Positions 21,341 to 32,177 are shown, counted from the stretch's first letter. The stretch: 64,000 nucleotides of DNA from Aphanomyces cochlioides (GCA_019828595.1 JAHQRK010000022.1:1116001-1180000), one strand, 5' to 3'. Made by a program: numbers and translations. The notes: generated by a model from the letters alone, not told the origin.

Positions 21341-24300
21341 ATGACCGTGACCACAATTAACGCGCTACCACAAGCCATTATCGACTGGGATATTAGCTTG
21401 TTTTCTCTCAACACAAATGGTCTCTCCAACTCTTTCCACCACCTTCTCAAGAACTTTCTCCTCAAAAACTCTATCTCACTTATCCAAGAAACTCGACTGC
21501 CTTACCCCAGCGACCATGGCAAAATCAATTTCTACTGGAAAAAACATACCAACCAACAAGGCACTTTCTTCTACGAGGAGCCAATTTATTCCATCAGCCA
21601 TACCTCTCATCCTACTGGAGGCCTTGCTACATTTATTCATCCTGACTGCCCTCTGGACAATTGCACCAATTTAAACCACTCTTGGGACAAACCTCTCCTC
21701 CGTGGTCGTTATTTACTTATATCGGCCACTCTGGACAATATCCCGGTTTTTATTCACAACATCTATGCTCCGTACGACTATCACGACCGTGTGGATTTTT
21801 TTAATGATCTGCCTCGCGATTTTCCACTCGAAGCTTTTCATATTGTTGGTGGCGACTTTAACGTTATTTTCTCCCCAACATTAGATTCATGCCGTCCTTC
21901 GACTCATGCGACCCATGGCTCATATGAACTCAACCTATGGCTACAAGATTTACACCTCGTTGACATTTTCCGTCAACAAAATCCACTGAAACGTGCTTTC
22001 ACAAGTCCAAAATTTGTCAATCGGCTTGACTATATTTTCATCTCGTCTGCTATGGCATCCCTACGTCATCTGAAATTTCGTCACCTGGAACTAATTCCTC
22101 ATGCTGACCACACTCCCTGCAAATTATTGACCAAACGTCCAGCAGTATCAATGGGACCTGGTCCATGGAAAACACCACAATGGGTTCTCAACAATGACAA
22201 GGCCAAATTAATTATCTCTCGTCAACTTGAAACCTTCCTTACCAAGACCCAATTAAACTCAAATGTTGGTCTACATTTCGACACCATGATCACCAACATG
22301 CGAAATCAATTAAAATACCTACACGACGAGTTGGTCGAAAATCAACAAAGGCCTCTCAAGAAATTATCTATGGATTTGGCTTTATTGATTCGGGATTACC
22401 AAAACGCCCCATGTGCGTCCTTGATGGCACGTATCAAAACAATTCAAGCTGCCATACATGAATATCATGACAGGAAAAAAGTCCTACGGGAAGATACTGC
22501 TATGCAAACTCATCTCGAGAAAGCGGAAAGGTGTACCAAATTTCACCTGAAGCCACCTCGCACAATCCCTTTACAAAAATCTCCCTTCAAGGCACTCAAA
22601 ATGTCCAATGGAAATATTGCTTCTGATCAACAATCAATTTCCTCGACACTCCACGAGTTTTATTCTGACCTGTATGGCGACCATGAGGCAGTTGACAAGG
22701 AAAGAATGGCCAAGTATTTAAAAACTCTGATATCTCGCCGACTCAATATCGACGACAAGAGATTTATTGGGGCTCCTCTCACGGCAAACGAATTTTATTT
22801 TGCCATTAAACACTCCAAACGGAATTCAACTCCTGGGCCAAATTCACTGCCCTACGAAATTTTGAAAATGTTTCCCCATGAATGGTCCCTGGCTTTGGAA
22901 ATGCTATACTATTACCAAATCAACTCTCACTCCAACTTGGCACCCTCCCAATTGACAAGTTTAATTGTACTGCTGTACAAAAAGGACGACAAACTACTCC
23001 CAAAAAATTACCGTCCCATCAGCTTGGTCAATATCGACGTGAAAATCCTCACAATGGTCCTTGCAGAACGAATGCAGAGAATCATTCAGTCGATAGTCCA
23101 CCCGGATCAAACAGGTTTTATTCGTGGTCGATCAATCCAAACCAATTTACTGCGCTTGGAAGACCTGAATCACTTTATGAAGTTTTATTCCTCCGAGTCT
23201 ATTGTGGCCCTCTTGGACTTTGAAAAAGCCTTTGATAGGGTCAACCATTCCTATTTATTGGCAACCCTGAAGGAATTTAATTTTCCACCGTCCTTTCTCA
23301 ACATGGTCAAAGTGCTTTATTCAAATCGTCGTGGACGAATTATTGTCAATGGACATTTATCCAACCCATTTAAGATCCAACGTGGTGTTTTACAAGGCGA
23401 CCCATTATCACCTCTTTTATTTGTCTTGGCGCTAGAACCTATGTGTTTAGCCATACGCAAGAGAAAAGATTTGGGCATACGAATTGGTCATCACACTCAC
23501 ACCGGGAGCTATTATGCAGACGACTCCCAATTGTACTCCAAAAATACATCGACGTTGCAACTCCAACTCGACATCGTCAAAAAATTCTGTGATATCTCTG
23601 GTTTCAAGTTAAATCTCTCCAAGACAGAATTATTAACCCATGCCAATTTACCTCCAGACCTGGCACCTTTGGCTATTACTGATGACAAACCTGCTAAATC
23701 GTTGGGCCTTTTAATTTCTCCCAACATCACAGCCACAACACGTTTAAATTCGCTATTGGAGAAATTGGTCTCAAGAACACAATTATGGTCTTATCGAGCA
23801 CGAACCCTACCCGGAAAAGTGACAATCCTAAGGTCAATTTGTTTTCCTGTGCTCTGGTATCAACTCCAATTTATTCCGATCGACAAAGAATATGCCAAAC
23901 TATTCGACAAGGTCGCCAAGCAATTTATTCACGGCGATACAATTGATCCATATTCGACTCAACGTTATTTGCATCAATTCAACTCGGACATTATTTTCCT
24001 TCCAAAAGCACAAGGTGGTCTCGGATTTAAATCGTCTACCCACTGGTGGTCAAAACTACACCGGGTCATGACCTTTAAATGCTTCAAGCTACTCCTAGCA
24101 CCACCTCACAACTCGTATGGTCAAACGAAATTGCCAGCATGGCTATCCATTGGAGAATATTTACTCTCCAGAGCCTTCAGTCCATGGGGAAATTTTTATG
24201 ATCTCCTTTTCATGAGTCCACACTCTAGTATGTACAAAGCCATATCACACCAAGATAAGGTTCCACCTCTCTGGTCAGCATTTACTCGACTATGGTTATC

Positions 24301-25426
24301 CTTATCTCCAACCCCACTTAAATTTCCCACAGTACAAGTCGATGGAAATTTTCCACTTTGGCACAATCAATTCTTACCCTTGGAGAAAACTGTCTTTGAA
24401 CACTGCTATCCAAAGACTTATGATTATGCTGTATCACTGGCAAAATTAAATTTTACCCATGTTCGCCACCTACTCGATGAAAATGGCAATCTTATGGATC
24501 GGAAAATCCTGTTAGATTGGATTAAATCTCAATGCTCAAGACGCCATTTAGCCACTCCCGATCATAAATGGTGGTATGCTCTACACGGGAGACTTAAAGC
24601 TATTCTACCATCTCCACCCGAGGACACAGAAATAAATTTTCGTCAGCCTACACCTTATCGGCAAACGGCTACCAAAATTACTTGGGCTGGAAATTTTAAA
24701 GATGGCTTTTTACCCTTTATTGATGCCACCTTGGATGATTTAACTCATGAATTTAAATCCAAATCAGCTCAGGAGGTTTTACCCACAGCGCATTTATTGG
24801 TACCCTCGGATTTTTATGCCCACAAGGAAAATATTAAAGTGGTCGCATTCTACAGGCAGCCCAAATTTATTCTGCCAACGTATAGTGCTTTCATATATCG
24901 ACTGCTTATACGAGCCTTACCTCTCCGATACAAATTCAAGTACTCGGACGATATCCCGAACACTTGTATTTTTTGTCATGAAGTGGAGACGTATAAACAT
25001 TTCACCTTGGACTGTCCATATACTCGAGCATGTTGGAGTCCATTTAAATCCATGGCCAGATCCCTTAACTTTACTTGGCCAACTACCATGGAAAAAATAT
25101 TCTTCTCTCCTATAGCACTCCAAGACAAAGACCTCCAAGCTGGATTTAATTTGCTGTGGCCAATTTTTTTATCTTGTATTTGGTATACAATTTGGAAAAC
25201 TCGGTGCGACAGGATTTACCGTCCAGATTTACCTAACAAAACACCTATGACGATATCCAGCTTAGCAGGACACATTATAAAGCGGCATCTGTACCAAGTC
25301 AATCGAGCCTCCTTGGACGACTCCACGAAGGCTTCCTTGACATCGGTGCTTCATAGTTTGCACCAGAATGAGTGGTTCTCTGCCCAAATCTTACCACAAT
25401 CTCAAAACGAGACCTTGGAACCTTAA
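21341..25426 (+). CDS. LINE-A ORF2: APE endonuclease and reverse transcriptase (1361 aa)
   Basis: Nicks target DNA and copies the element RNA from the nick. The endonuclease (~18-260) shows N24-T-N-G, QETR 49-52 (Glu50), GDFN 171-174, RLDY 228-231 and HADH 254-257, the expected catalytic set. The reverse transcriptase (~540-800) shows NYRPISL from 556, LDFEKAFD (Asp626), GVLQGDP 682-688 and YADD 725-728. A C-terminal zinc motif C1209-x2-C1212-x7-H1220-x4-C1225 is typical of LINE ORF2. The ATG is 100 nt after the ORF1 stop and in another frame, so reinitiation or internal entry is needed. Target choice in the tRNA anticodon arm is inferred from insertion sites. Leu163, Ala1087 and Lys1112 are Pro, Ser and Glu in copies 2 and 3. 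Confidence 0.97.
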   Translation: MTVTTINALPQAIIDWDISLFSLNTNGLSNSFHHLLKNFLLKNSISLIQETRLPYPSDHGKINFYWKKHTNQQGTFFYEEPIYSISHTSHPTGGLATFIHPDCPLDNCTNLNHSWDKPLLRGRYLLISATLDNIPVFIHNIYAPYDYHDRVDFFNDLPRDFPLEAFHIVGGDFNVIFSPTLDSCRPSTHATHGSYELNLWLQDLHLVDIFRQQNPLKRAFTSPKFVNRLDYIFISSAMASLRHLKFRHLELIPHADHTPCKLLTKRPAVSMGPGPWKTPQWVLNNDKAKLIISRQLETFLTKTQLNSNVGLHFDTMITNMRNQLKYLHDELVENQQRPLKKLSMDLALLIRDYQNAPCASLMARIKTIQAAIHEYHDRKKVLREDTAMQTHLEKAERCTKFHLKPPRTIPLQKSPFKALKMSNGNIASDQQSISSTLHEFYSDLYGDHEAVDKERMAKYLKTLISRRLNIDDKRFIGAPLTANEFYFAIKHSKRNSTPGPNSLPYEILKMFPHEWSLALEMLYYYQINSHSNLAPSQLTSLIVLLYKKDDKLLPKNYRPISLVNIDVKILTMVLAERMQRIIQSIVHPDQTGFIRGRSIQTNLLRLEDLNHFMKFYSSESIVALLDFEKAFDRVNHSYLLATLKEFNFPPSFLNMVKVLYSNRRGRIIVNGHLSNPFKIQRGVLQGDPLSPLLFVLALEPMCLAIRKRKDLGIRIGHHTHTGSYYADDSQLYSKNTSTLQLQLDIVKKFCDISGFKLNLSKTELLTHANLPPDLAPLAITDDKPAKSLGLLISPNITATTRLNSLLEKLVSRTQLWSYRARTLPGKVTILRSICFPVLWYQLQFIPIDKEYAKLFDKVAKQFIHGDTIDPYSTQRYLHQFNSDIIFLPKAQGGLGFKSSTHWWSKLHRVMTFKCFKLLLAPPHNSYGQTKLPAWLSIGEYLLSRAFSPWGNFYDLLFMSPHSSMYKAISHQDKVPPLWSAFTRLWLSLSPTPLKFPTVQVDGNFPLWHNQFLPLEKTVFEHCYPKTYDYAVSLAKLNFTHVRHLLDENGNLMDRKILLDWIKSQCSRRHLATPDHKWWYALHGRLKAILPSPPEDTEINFRQPTPYRQTATKITWAGNFKDGFLPFIDATLDDLTHEFKSKSAQEVLPTAHLLVPSDFYAHKENIKVVAFYRQPKFILPTYSAFIYRLLIRALPLRYKFKYSDDIPNTCIFCHEVETYKHFTLDCPYTRACWSPFKSMARSLNFTWPTTMEKIFFSPIALQDKDLQAGFNLLWPIFLSCIWYTIWKTRCDRIYRPDLPNKTPMTISSLAGHIIKRHLYQVNRASLDDSTKASLTSVLHSLHQNEWFSAQILPQSQNETLEP

Positions 25427-27863
25427 AAGGCATGTTATATTGCAACCTTTGAAGAAATTCACCTAAGTCACCCAAACCAATGGGAAAACTCAAAGTGGAT
25501 TTTCTCGCGACCCACTTGGCCTTTTCATGCGTTTGATGGCTCGTTAGCCCCAGCTAACAGAGCTCTATGAACACACCAAGTAACTTTATCTCATGCCGAG
25601 TCGTTCACAAAATCGACTTGACTTTATCCGTTCACCCAAAATGGCAAAACTATCGACAACCCTGGCATTGCCCTGACGATCATTTCAGACATTCTAATGG
25701 TCTTCAGGGTTGCTAGACATCCCAAGCAGACAAACGCAAGCGTTAGATTGCAAAAAAGTGCAGTGGTTCTCTCACAACAACACTTTGAAAATTGTTACGA
25801 CGTCTCCCCCTGGGGGCGAAATCTCAAAATCGAGTGCACACTTTTTGTTCGGGAAAATTGCGCCACGGTGCCTAAAAGATTCTCCCATGTCTCCTCCTCA
25901 AGATGTGCCAGTTTGCGAGTGCTCAAACCTCGCCAAACTCGCGAAACAAAATTCGAAAGGAAATTCGACCCGGTGACACCCATTTTGAACCGGTTTCAAC
26001 CCGTCACCAAAAGTGAAATTTCTCTCGACCTACTGCGTGGATTTCTACGTTTAGTGGCTTGTTATCTCAGTTGAATCGAGCTCTATGCCGACACCAACTA
26101 GCACATATTGCAGATCTATGGTTCAAAACCACGAACCCATTTTGGACTGTCACCCAAACCGGTGAAACACCAGGACAACTCGAACGCTTTCCCTACGGTC
26201 ACCGAGTGACATCTAGGGGTCTAGTGGGTGGCTCCACCACTTATTACGACTAGCCAAAGCGTTAGAACGCCCTGAAACATCCTGGTTTGCTCGCAATCCT
26301 CAATCCAAAATGTCAACCGCCCCTATCCACCGGCTACAAAACCTTAAGTCGGCTACAGGTCGCAAATCATTTCCTATCGACCGGCTATGACTCTTTTCCA
26401 TCCTATCATGGCTAGACGAGTGTTTTAAGCCATCAAGAGCGATGATTGAAGCCCTGGAACCTACTTGCCGTCGCCCCGACAACTTTTGGTGAAATGGCTA
26501 AAACTCATCGAAATGGCTCCTGAACGCAAATCAACTCCGATCGCCCAACTTAGAGTTGGAGAGGCTCGAGAATGTCCTCGCGATGGATTTGAGCTATCAA
26601 GCACCATGATAGCAGCACAGGAACCCAACTTCCGATTCCAAACCATTTTGAGCCGATAAGGCTCCAAAACGACCATCGTAGCTCATTTCAGCTACACGAC
26701 TCTATATGCACCGATTAATATGGTGCATCCACCGCTAGCCTCCATTGATGGAGGACACCAAGTATGGCTATCTATCTCATAGCCGTTCGGAAGTTATGAC
26801 TCCTTCAAATTTGGCCGCCGAGACGCCCGATTGGAAAAAACACTGGTTTTGGCTAGCGCTCTCCCGCTACACACTACCTATGGCGATTCTAATGGTGCGC
26901 TATCCTTCGTACGTATCGTCGCTACGATTCTGCCAAGTGGCTCCATGCACCGCGGCGCCGTTCGAAATCCAGCTCCGACGATGCTCGCGCTCGAGACCTA
27001 TCCGCGCATGGCGCATGTCAAAATGGCTCCTCCCAAATATTTTACCCTTTTTTATTATTTTTGGGAGGTTTACCCCAAAAGCCCAACCCACAAGGGATTT
27101 TCCCTCTATCTCGCCACCATCAACTCCGATGAAGACGCTCCTGAAATCAACTTTGCTTGTCATGGAACGACCGACCTCGTTGATTTTTTTGGCTGGTCAA
27201 ATCGTCCAAGAACATTTTATTTTGGATGGTCTTTTCTCTCAAACCCAGCTTTTCCCATGGATCCAGCGATTTAATTCGGCCTCCTGAGGTCGAATTAAAT
27301 TGGCCACGACCTTTTTGGATTTTTTGGGCTCCTACCTCTTGCCAATTTATTTTCCTTGGGCCTGATTTTACTCTGTTTCGACCCTTTTGTCAATTTTTGG
27401 CCTTCCTCTCCTGTCGATTTATTTATTCATGGATCGACCCCAACTCAAGCTTTTATTTACTTGGCCTTTTTCACTGTGTACCTCCACTTGGAACTTTTAT
27501 CAAGACTTTTGTATACAAATTTTCAAGTCCTCCACAGTCAACCCGAAATTGCCTCGTATCTCGCCACCACCAACTCGGATCAAGATGGTCATGAAAAGAA
27601 AGTTGCTTGTATGGCTCTTCTCTATACTGTTGAATTTTTTCACAGCCTGAATCGCCATGCAACATTTTCTTTCTGCCATGGTTCCTCCAAATTACCCCAC
27701 ACCCAAGTCTATTTCGGTTAAGCAACACTGGACGATTTTCCACAAGAACCTTCCAAGGTCACATTTCGCAACACATATTTATTATGCGACCTATGAAGCC
27801 AAAATCGAAAGTCTAGTTTGCGGCCCTTTTGGGCCATATTAATTCTTTAATATACTCAGTTAA
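25427..27863 (+). other. LINE-A 3' UTR, 2.44 kb, hairpin-rich
   Basis: No convincing coding sequence; frames of 120-180 aa overlap each other and are broken differently among copies. It holds many perfect short hairpins, such as 25543-25558 (GTTAGC/GCTAAC), 25806-25816 (CCCCC/GGGGG), 25972-26008 (GGTGAC/GTCACC around TTGAA/TTCAA) and a dense run at 26119-26784. A diverged direct repeat lies at 27105-27230 and 27555-27682. The end has GGCCC-TTTT-GGGCC (27822-27835) and the tail shared with the SINE. Probably an RNA domain read by the reverse transcriptase. Confidence 0.8.
27822..27863 (+). promoter_or_regulatory. LINE-A 3'-terminal hairpin and SINE-shared tail
   Basis: A 5-bp perfect stem with TTTT loop (27822-27835) is followed by 28 nt ending TAATATACTCAGTTAA, matched 14/16 by the SINE end. 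In stringent LINE/SINE pairs such a 3' segment is what the reverse transcriptase recognises; that role is inferred here. Confidence 0.7.
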
Positions 27864-27907
27864 CCTTGACGTGGAGAAGGTCCCCGGTTCAAGTCCGGGT
27901 AAGACCA
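27864..27907 (+). pseudogene. tRNA-Val(GAC) 3' half, downstream of LINE-A copy 1
   Basis: Right target copy 27864-27878, B box, acceptor strand and discriminator A. Confidence 0.93.
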
Positions 27908-29014
27908 TCCTTTTTCGACCCAAATCAACTTTTTTTGCTTCCCGAATGATATCTCGGCCAATATTTTCTTCCCAACACACGCTATCTCTTATGGCACCTC
28001 ACATGCTCTTCTTTCAACCGCATCACAACCCGTCATCCCCGCACGCCGACGAAATGCGTGTAAAATGACAAAAGTACTAGACTTTGCGTCTCCATTTCTC
28101 ATCCATGAGGCAAGTGTACCAATCATAAAACACGCATAAATAGAACAGTTCAAACTGGACTTTCACCGAGACCCTGACACGACAAATATTCCATCTCAGT
28201 TTCACTTCAGAAAGGACGATTTTAAATCCTCATTGACTTGGAGGGGACGCTACTTGAGAAACCCTTCCAGTCATTCCTTACTCTCTTCAAAGCAACAAAC
28301 TTTTCCAAAATGGACCCAACTTAAACTTAACCACACTAAACAAATCTCAACAACAGGTAGCTCCAAAGAAACAGCGATTCGTTCAAATGAATACACAATC
28401 GTATCAACCAAGCGCTGGATAGACACATCCACTCGACCTCAGAGTATGTCTCTCAAAACAATGACAGACAAGATGGAAGAGAGCATCCAATTGGACCGTT
28501 GGAACTTATTATAGATTCCAAGATACATATATGTAGATGATTACAGGAGGTCCATCGTTCCCTGTGAGTTTGTGTGTTTAGACTCGTTTTTTGTGGGAGG
28601 GGGCGATGATCCGCTTTTGGTTTGAAATGAAAGTATTTGAATAGGTCTACGAGAGGAGACAAACTTTTTCTCCCAAGCCCTTCGAGTATTGCATGTTGGC
28701 GAGGACTGACCACTCAGTTTGTCTAGGCTTTGGTTGCGAAAATAGAGTGCGCTGAAGGATTTTTGTGTCCAGAGTCGTCGTGAATGGTATGGAAACAGAT
28801 CACAGACGTGGAGAGAGGAGATGATGTTTGTGACTTGTGAGGTCGAGTCTATCGTGGGCCGTGTGGTGACAGGATGTTAGTATAGGCGATGTTGTTGTGT
28901 GTGCTGACGTGATGGGTTTGGCGTTGAATGTGTGACAAGGATAGTGTTCCAATGGTTGTGAGAGGGTGTGTGATTGATGTGAATGATGAGCAAGGTAGGC
29001 ATAGTAGACATGGA
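27908..29014. repeat. Array spacer, unit 12
   Basis: 1107 nt. Carries CAACCAAGCG (A near 28410), a variant found only in the three spacers directly behind full-length LINE-A copies. No gene seen. Confidence 0.9.
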
Positions 29015-29087
29015 GGTCTTATAGTGTAGCGGTTATCACGTCTCCTTGACGTGGAGAAGGTCCCCGGTTCAAGTCCGGGTAAGACCA
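29015..29087 (+). tRNA. tRNA-Val: tRNA-Val(GAC), intact
   Basis: Full gene, same sequence as at 5518; the only uninterrupted locus between LINE-A copy 1 and the nested SINE/LINE-B locus. Confidence 0.95.
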
Positions 29088-30194
29088 TCCTTTTTCGACC
29101 CAAATCAACTTTTTTTGCTTCCCGAATGATATCTCGGCCAATATTTTCTTCCCAACACACGCTATCTCTTATGGCACCTCACATGCTCTTCTTTCAACCG
29201 CATCACAACCCGTCATCCCCGCACGCCGACGAAATGCGTGTAAAATGACAAAAGTACTAGACTTTGCGTCTCCATTTCTCATCCATGAGGCAAGTGTACC
29301 AATCATAAAACACGCATAAATAGAACAGTTCAAACTGGACTTTCACCGAGACCCTGACACGACAAATATTCCATCTCAGTTTCACTTCAGAAAGGACGAT
29401 TTTAAATCCTCATTGACTTGGAGGGGACGCTACTTGAGAAACCCTTCCAGTCATTCCTTACTCTCTTCAAAGCAACAAACTTTTCCAAAATGGACCCAAC
29501 TTAAACTTAACCACACTAAACAAATCTCAACAACAGGTAGCTCCAAAGAAACAGCGATTCGTTCAAATGAATACACAATCGTATCAACCGAGCGCTGGAT
29601 AGACACATCCACTCGACCTCAGAGTATGTCTCTCAAAACAATGACAGACAAGATAGAAGAGAGCATCCAATTGGACCGTTGGAACTTATTATAGATTCCA
29701 AGATACATATATGTAGATGATTACAGGAGGTCCATCGTTCCCTGTGAGTTTGTGTGTTTAGACTCGTTTTTTGTGGGAGGGGGCGATGATCCGCTTTTGG
29801 TTTGAAATGAAAGTATTTGAATAGGTCTACGAGAGGAGACAAACTTTTTCTCCCAAGCCCTTCGAGTATTGCATGTTGGCGAGGACTGACCACTCAGTTT
29901 GTCTAGGCTTTGGTTGCGAAAATAGAGTGCGCTGAAGGATTTTTGTGTCCAGAGTCGTCGTGAATGGTATGGAAACAGATCACAGACGTGGAGAGAGGAG
30001 ATGATGTTTGTGACTTGTGAGGTCGAGTCTATCGTGGGCCGTGTGGTGACAGGATGTTAGTATAGGCGATGTTGTTGTGTGTGCTGACGTGATGGGTTTG
30101 GCGTTGAATGTGTGACAAGGATAGTGTTCCAATGGTTGTGAGAGGGTGTGTGATTGATGTGAATGATGAGCAAGGTAGGCATAGTAGACATGGA
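29088..30194. repeat. Array spacer, unit 13
   Basis: 1107 nt with CAACCGAGCG and a private AGATAGAAG change near 29655. No gene seen. Confidence 0.9.
29091..29095 (+). terminator. Pol III T5 terminator
   Basis: TTTTT 4 nt after the tRNA at 29015-29087. Confidence 0.85.
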
Positions 30195-30238
30195 GGTCTT
30201 ATAGTGTAGCGGTTATCACGTCTCCTTGACGTGGAGAA
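30195..30238 (+). pseudogene. tRNA-Val(GAC) 5' half, upstream of SINE/LINE-B nest
   Basis: Left half ending in the target copy 30224-30238. Its 3' half is 9 kb away at 39274. Confidence 0.93.
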
Positions 30239-30260
30239 GGGGGGGGAAATTGGCTCAGTG
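30239..30260 (+). mobile_element. SINE, fourth copy, 5' piece
   Basis: Eight G, then AAATTGGCTCAGTG: the start of the SINE up to the D-loop of its tRNA head, where LINE-B cuts in. The last 19 bp (30242-30260) are repeated at 38920-38938. Confidence 0.93.
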
Positions 30261-32177
30261 TACAATCGCGTATATTGAATTTAATTATACGCTAAATAAT
30301 AATGACCGTCATTAATCACTCTTGAGTGAATAATATTGGTACTTGTGAGATTTGAGCGCATGTAGTTTTACCTCTTGAAACTTGATTTTGTTGTATCAGT
30401 TGATACAGGTAAAAGTTGGCTTCTTGACACGTCGCATGTGCTGTCGATTGTGGTCTTCAAGTCGTGTAACAACATGAATGGTCTTGGGTGATGTGGACAT
30501 GGGACAGACTTGTCTTGTCTTCGACGTCAGATGGGTGTGGAGTAATCTTGGACTGGCTTCAGAACGTCCACATGTTGCTTTGACTAATCTTGGACAGGAC
30601 CATTGGCACCAGATGATGTGTGAACTAATCTTCCACTGGATTTTTTCTTGTCGCAAAGTGCCATCGTCGTTGAACGTTGGTGCGTCACCGTCGATTGTGC
30701 AGTCGTCATGGGTGCCTTGTGGTCGCATGTTCTTGGGTCGTTGATCGTGTCTTGATGTTTGTATGGTCTTGCCTGAGGAAGTTCACTGGATTTTTTTCTT
30801 GCCGGACTTGAAAATTTTGAGTGGCGGAGAACTTCCTTGAGGATGTTTTGAAAAGTTCCTTGGCCATTTTTCAATTTTGCCGCTGCCATGCCGCCGTGAT
30901 ACTGTCGCTCTGCTGCTTCGTTTGGCCGCTGCTGTTGCTGTTCGTGGTCGTGTTGTGCTGTTGTTGCCGCTTGGTGTGCCGTGCTGCTGCTGCTGTGGTC
31001 GCTTGCTGTGCCGTGTCGTTGCCTTGCCTTGGTTTGCTGCTGCTGTGTCCGTGCTGCTGCTGCTGTGGTCGCTTGCTGTGCCGTGTCGTTGTTGCCGCTA
31101 CCGTGTCCGTGCTGCCGTGTTTTTGCCGCTTGCTATGCCGACGCTCGTGTGACTTGCCGTGGGTGCGACTTGCCGTGGGTGCGATCTGCCATGGGTGCGA
31201 TGGGTGCGACCGCGATACACGATGGCTGAAGAAGGCGATGGGCTTCAAGGAAGACAAGATTCAAGGCGTTCAAGAACAAGAGCCAGCTGGAGCGAATAGC
31301 GAGCGGTCAAATCTCCGTCCCTTCGTGAGTGTCGGGACGCAGGGCCTCACCCGTCTTTCTGCTCGTGGTTTGATTCGGCTGGCTTTTGAGAAGAAGGCGT
31401 CCAAGGCGTTCAAGGAAGAAAAGCGCGAAGACTTTTTTCCAAGTCGGCTCTGCTTTTGTGGAGTCGCCAGCGTGTCGCTTGGAGTGCCGAAAAAAGCTGG
31501 CTGTGGGGTGTGACGAGGGGGGGATACCTCCGATCGCTCCTAGGCCAGTTGGTAGTCCCCCTACCCGGATACTTCTTGAGGGCGCGTTGCCTTTTTACTT
31601 TGCCGCCGTCGAGTCGTGGCTTCGGCCGCGACTTTCAACCCTTGGGACTTTGTCTCAAGGGGACGCCCCGGGGCTTCAAGGAAGACTTCAGCGATTTGGC
31701 TTGGTTTGTATCTCGTGCTTGTTGGTATGACTTGTTTAGGAAAGCGAGCGATTTTTGCGACCGGTCGCCCATTTTGGCGCCGATGATTCGTCGTCGGCGC
31801 GTCCAAGAAGGTGGGAATTGGCTACGCCGGGCCAGCCATCCGAGGTCCATTCGACCAACTTCGTAAGTTGTTTCCTTTGTTTTTGCTTGACTTTTGTGCT
31901 TAGCTTGTTTTTTTCTTGCTTTTTCAAGCGAAGTTGGCGAAAACCACCAAGTCTTTCCGAAAGACCTCGCCGATTTTGTGCGAAGCGCTGCCCAATTTTT
32001 TAATTTCGTAATTCACCCTTGAATTGTCGATTTTTCTGGATTTTTGTAGTTGAATTTCAACTTGGTTGGACTTGCCTTCAAAACTTTGGCACGCTTGCGG
32101 GTAAGTTTGCTTCAATTCAAACAAAGATCTCACTTCAACTTGTAGATCCATCATGTTGACTAATCGAGCCGGAGTAA
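30261..32177 (-). other. LINE-B 3' UTR with CAG-rich tract
   Basis: Non-coding end of LINE-B. The terminal part folds into GCGTATA/TATACGC (30268-30274 with 30286-30292), with a second inverted repeat, TAATGAC/GTCATTA, just inside. A tract near 30890-31140 is rich in CTG/GCC (CAG on the element strand). Open frames of 100-230 aa on both strands here are low in complexity (Cys/Leu or Gln/His runs) and are not called. Confidence 0.75.
30981..31091. repeat. 41-bp direct repeat, period 70, in LINE-B 3' UTR
   Basis: 30981-31021 is repeated exactly at 31051-31091. Both contain GTGCTGCTGCTGCTGTGG and GCTGTGCCGTGTCGTTG. Likely slippage growth of a CTG-rich tract. Confidence 0.85.

Larger units (their letters stand above)
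18635..27863 (+). mobile_element. LINE-A copy 1, full length, tRNA-targeted non-LTR retrotransposon
   Basis: A 9229-bp element with perfect 15-bp target duplication (18620-18634, 27864-27878). Layout: 80-nt 5' UTR, ORF1 (841 aa), 100-nt gap, ORF2 (1361 aa; APE endonuclease, reverse transcriptase, CCHC), and a 2.44-kb 3' UTR ending ATACTCAGTTAA without poly-A. The lack of LTR, integrase or RNase H motifs together with the APE-RT order marks an APE-type LINE; the CCHC and overall plan recall the L1/Tx1 group, but clade placement needs a tree. Both ORFs are open, so it may be active. Confidence 0.96.

Noticed and set aside
26745..27287. 180-aa, 147-aa and 122-aa frames in the LINE-A 3' UTR
   Set aside because: They overlap one another in different frames, and their ends change among copies through stops and 1-nt indels. 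Not called as genes, though the repeat inside them is reported as a finding.
18635..27863. LTR retrotransposon
   Set aside because: No terminal repeats, integrase, protease or primer-binding site; the APE plus RT order defines a LINE.
30821..31513. 230-aa frame in the LINE-B 3' UTR, rich in Cys, Leu and Val
   Set aside because: Low complexity from a CTG/GCC-rich tract and antisense to LINE-B; no domain.
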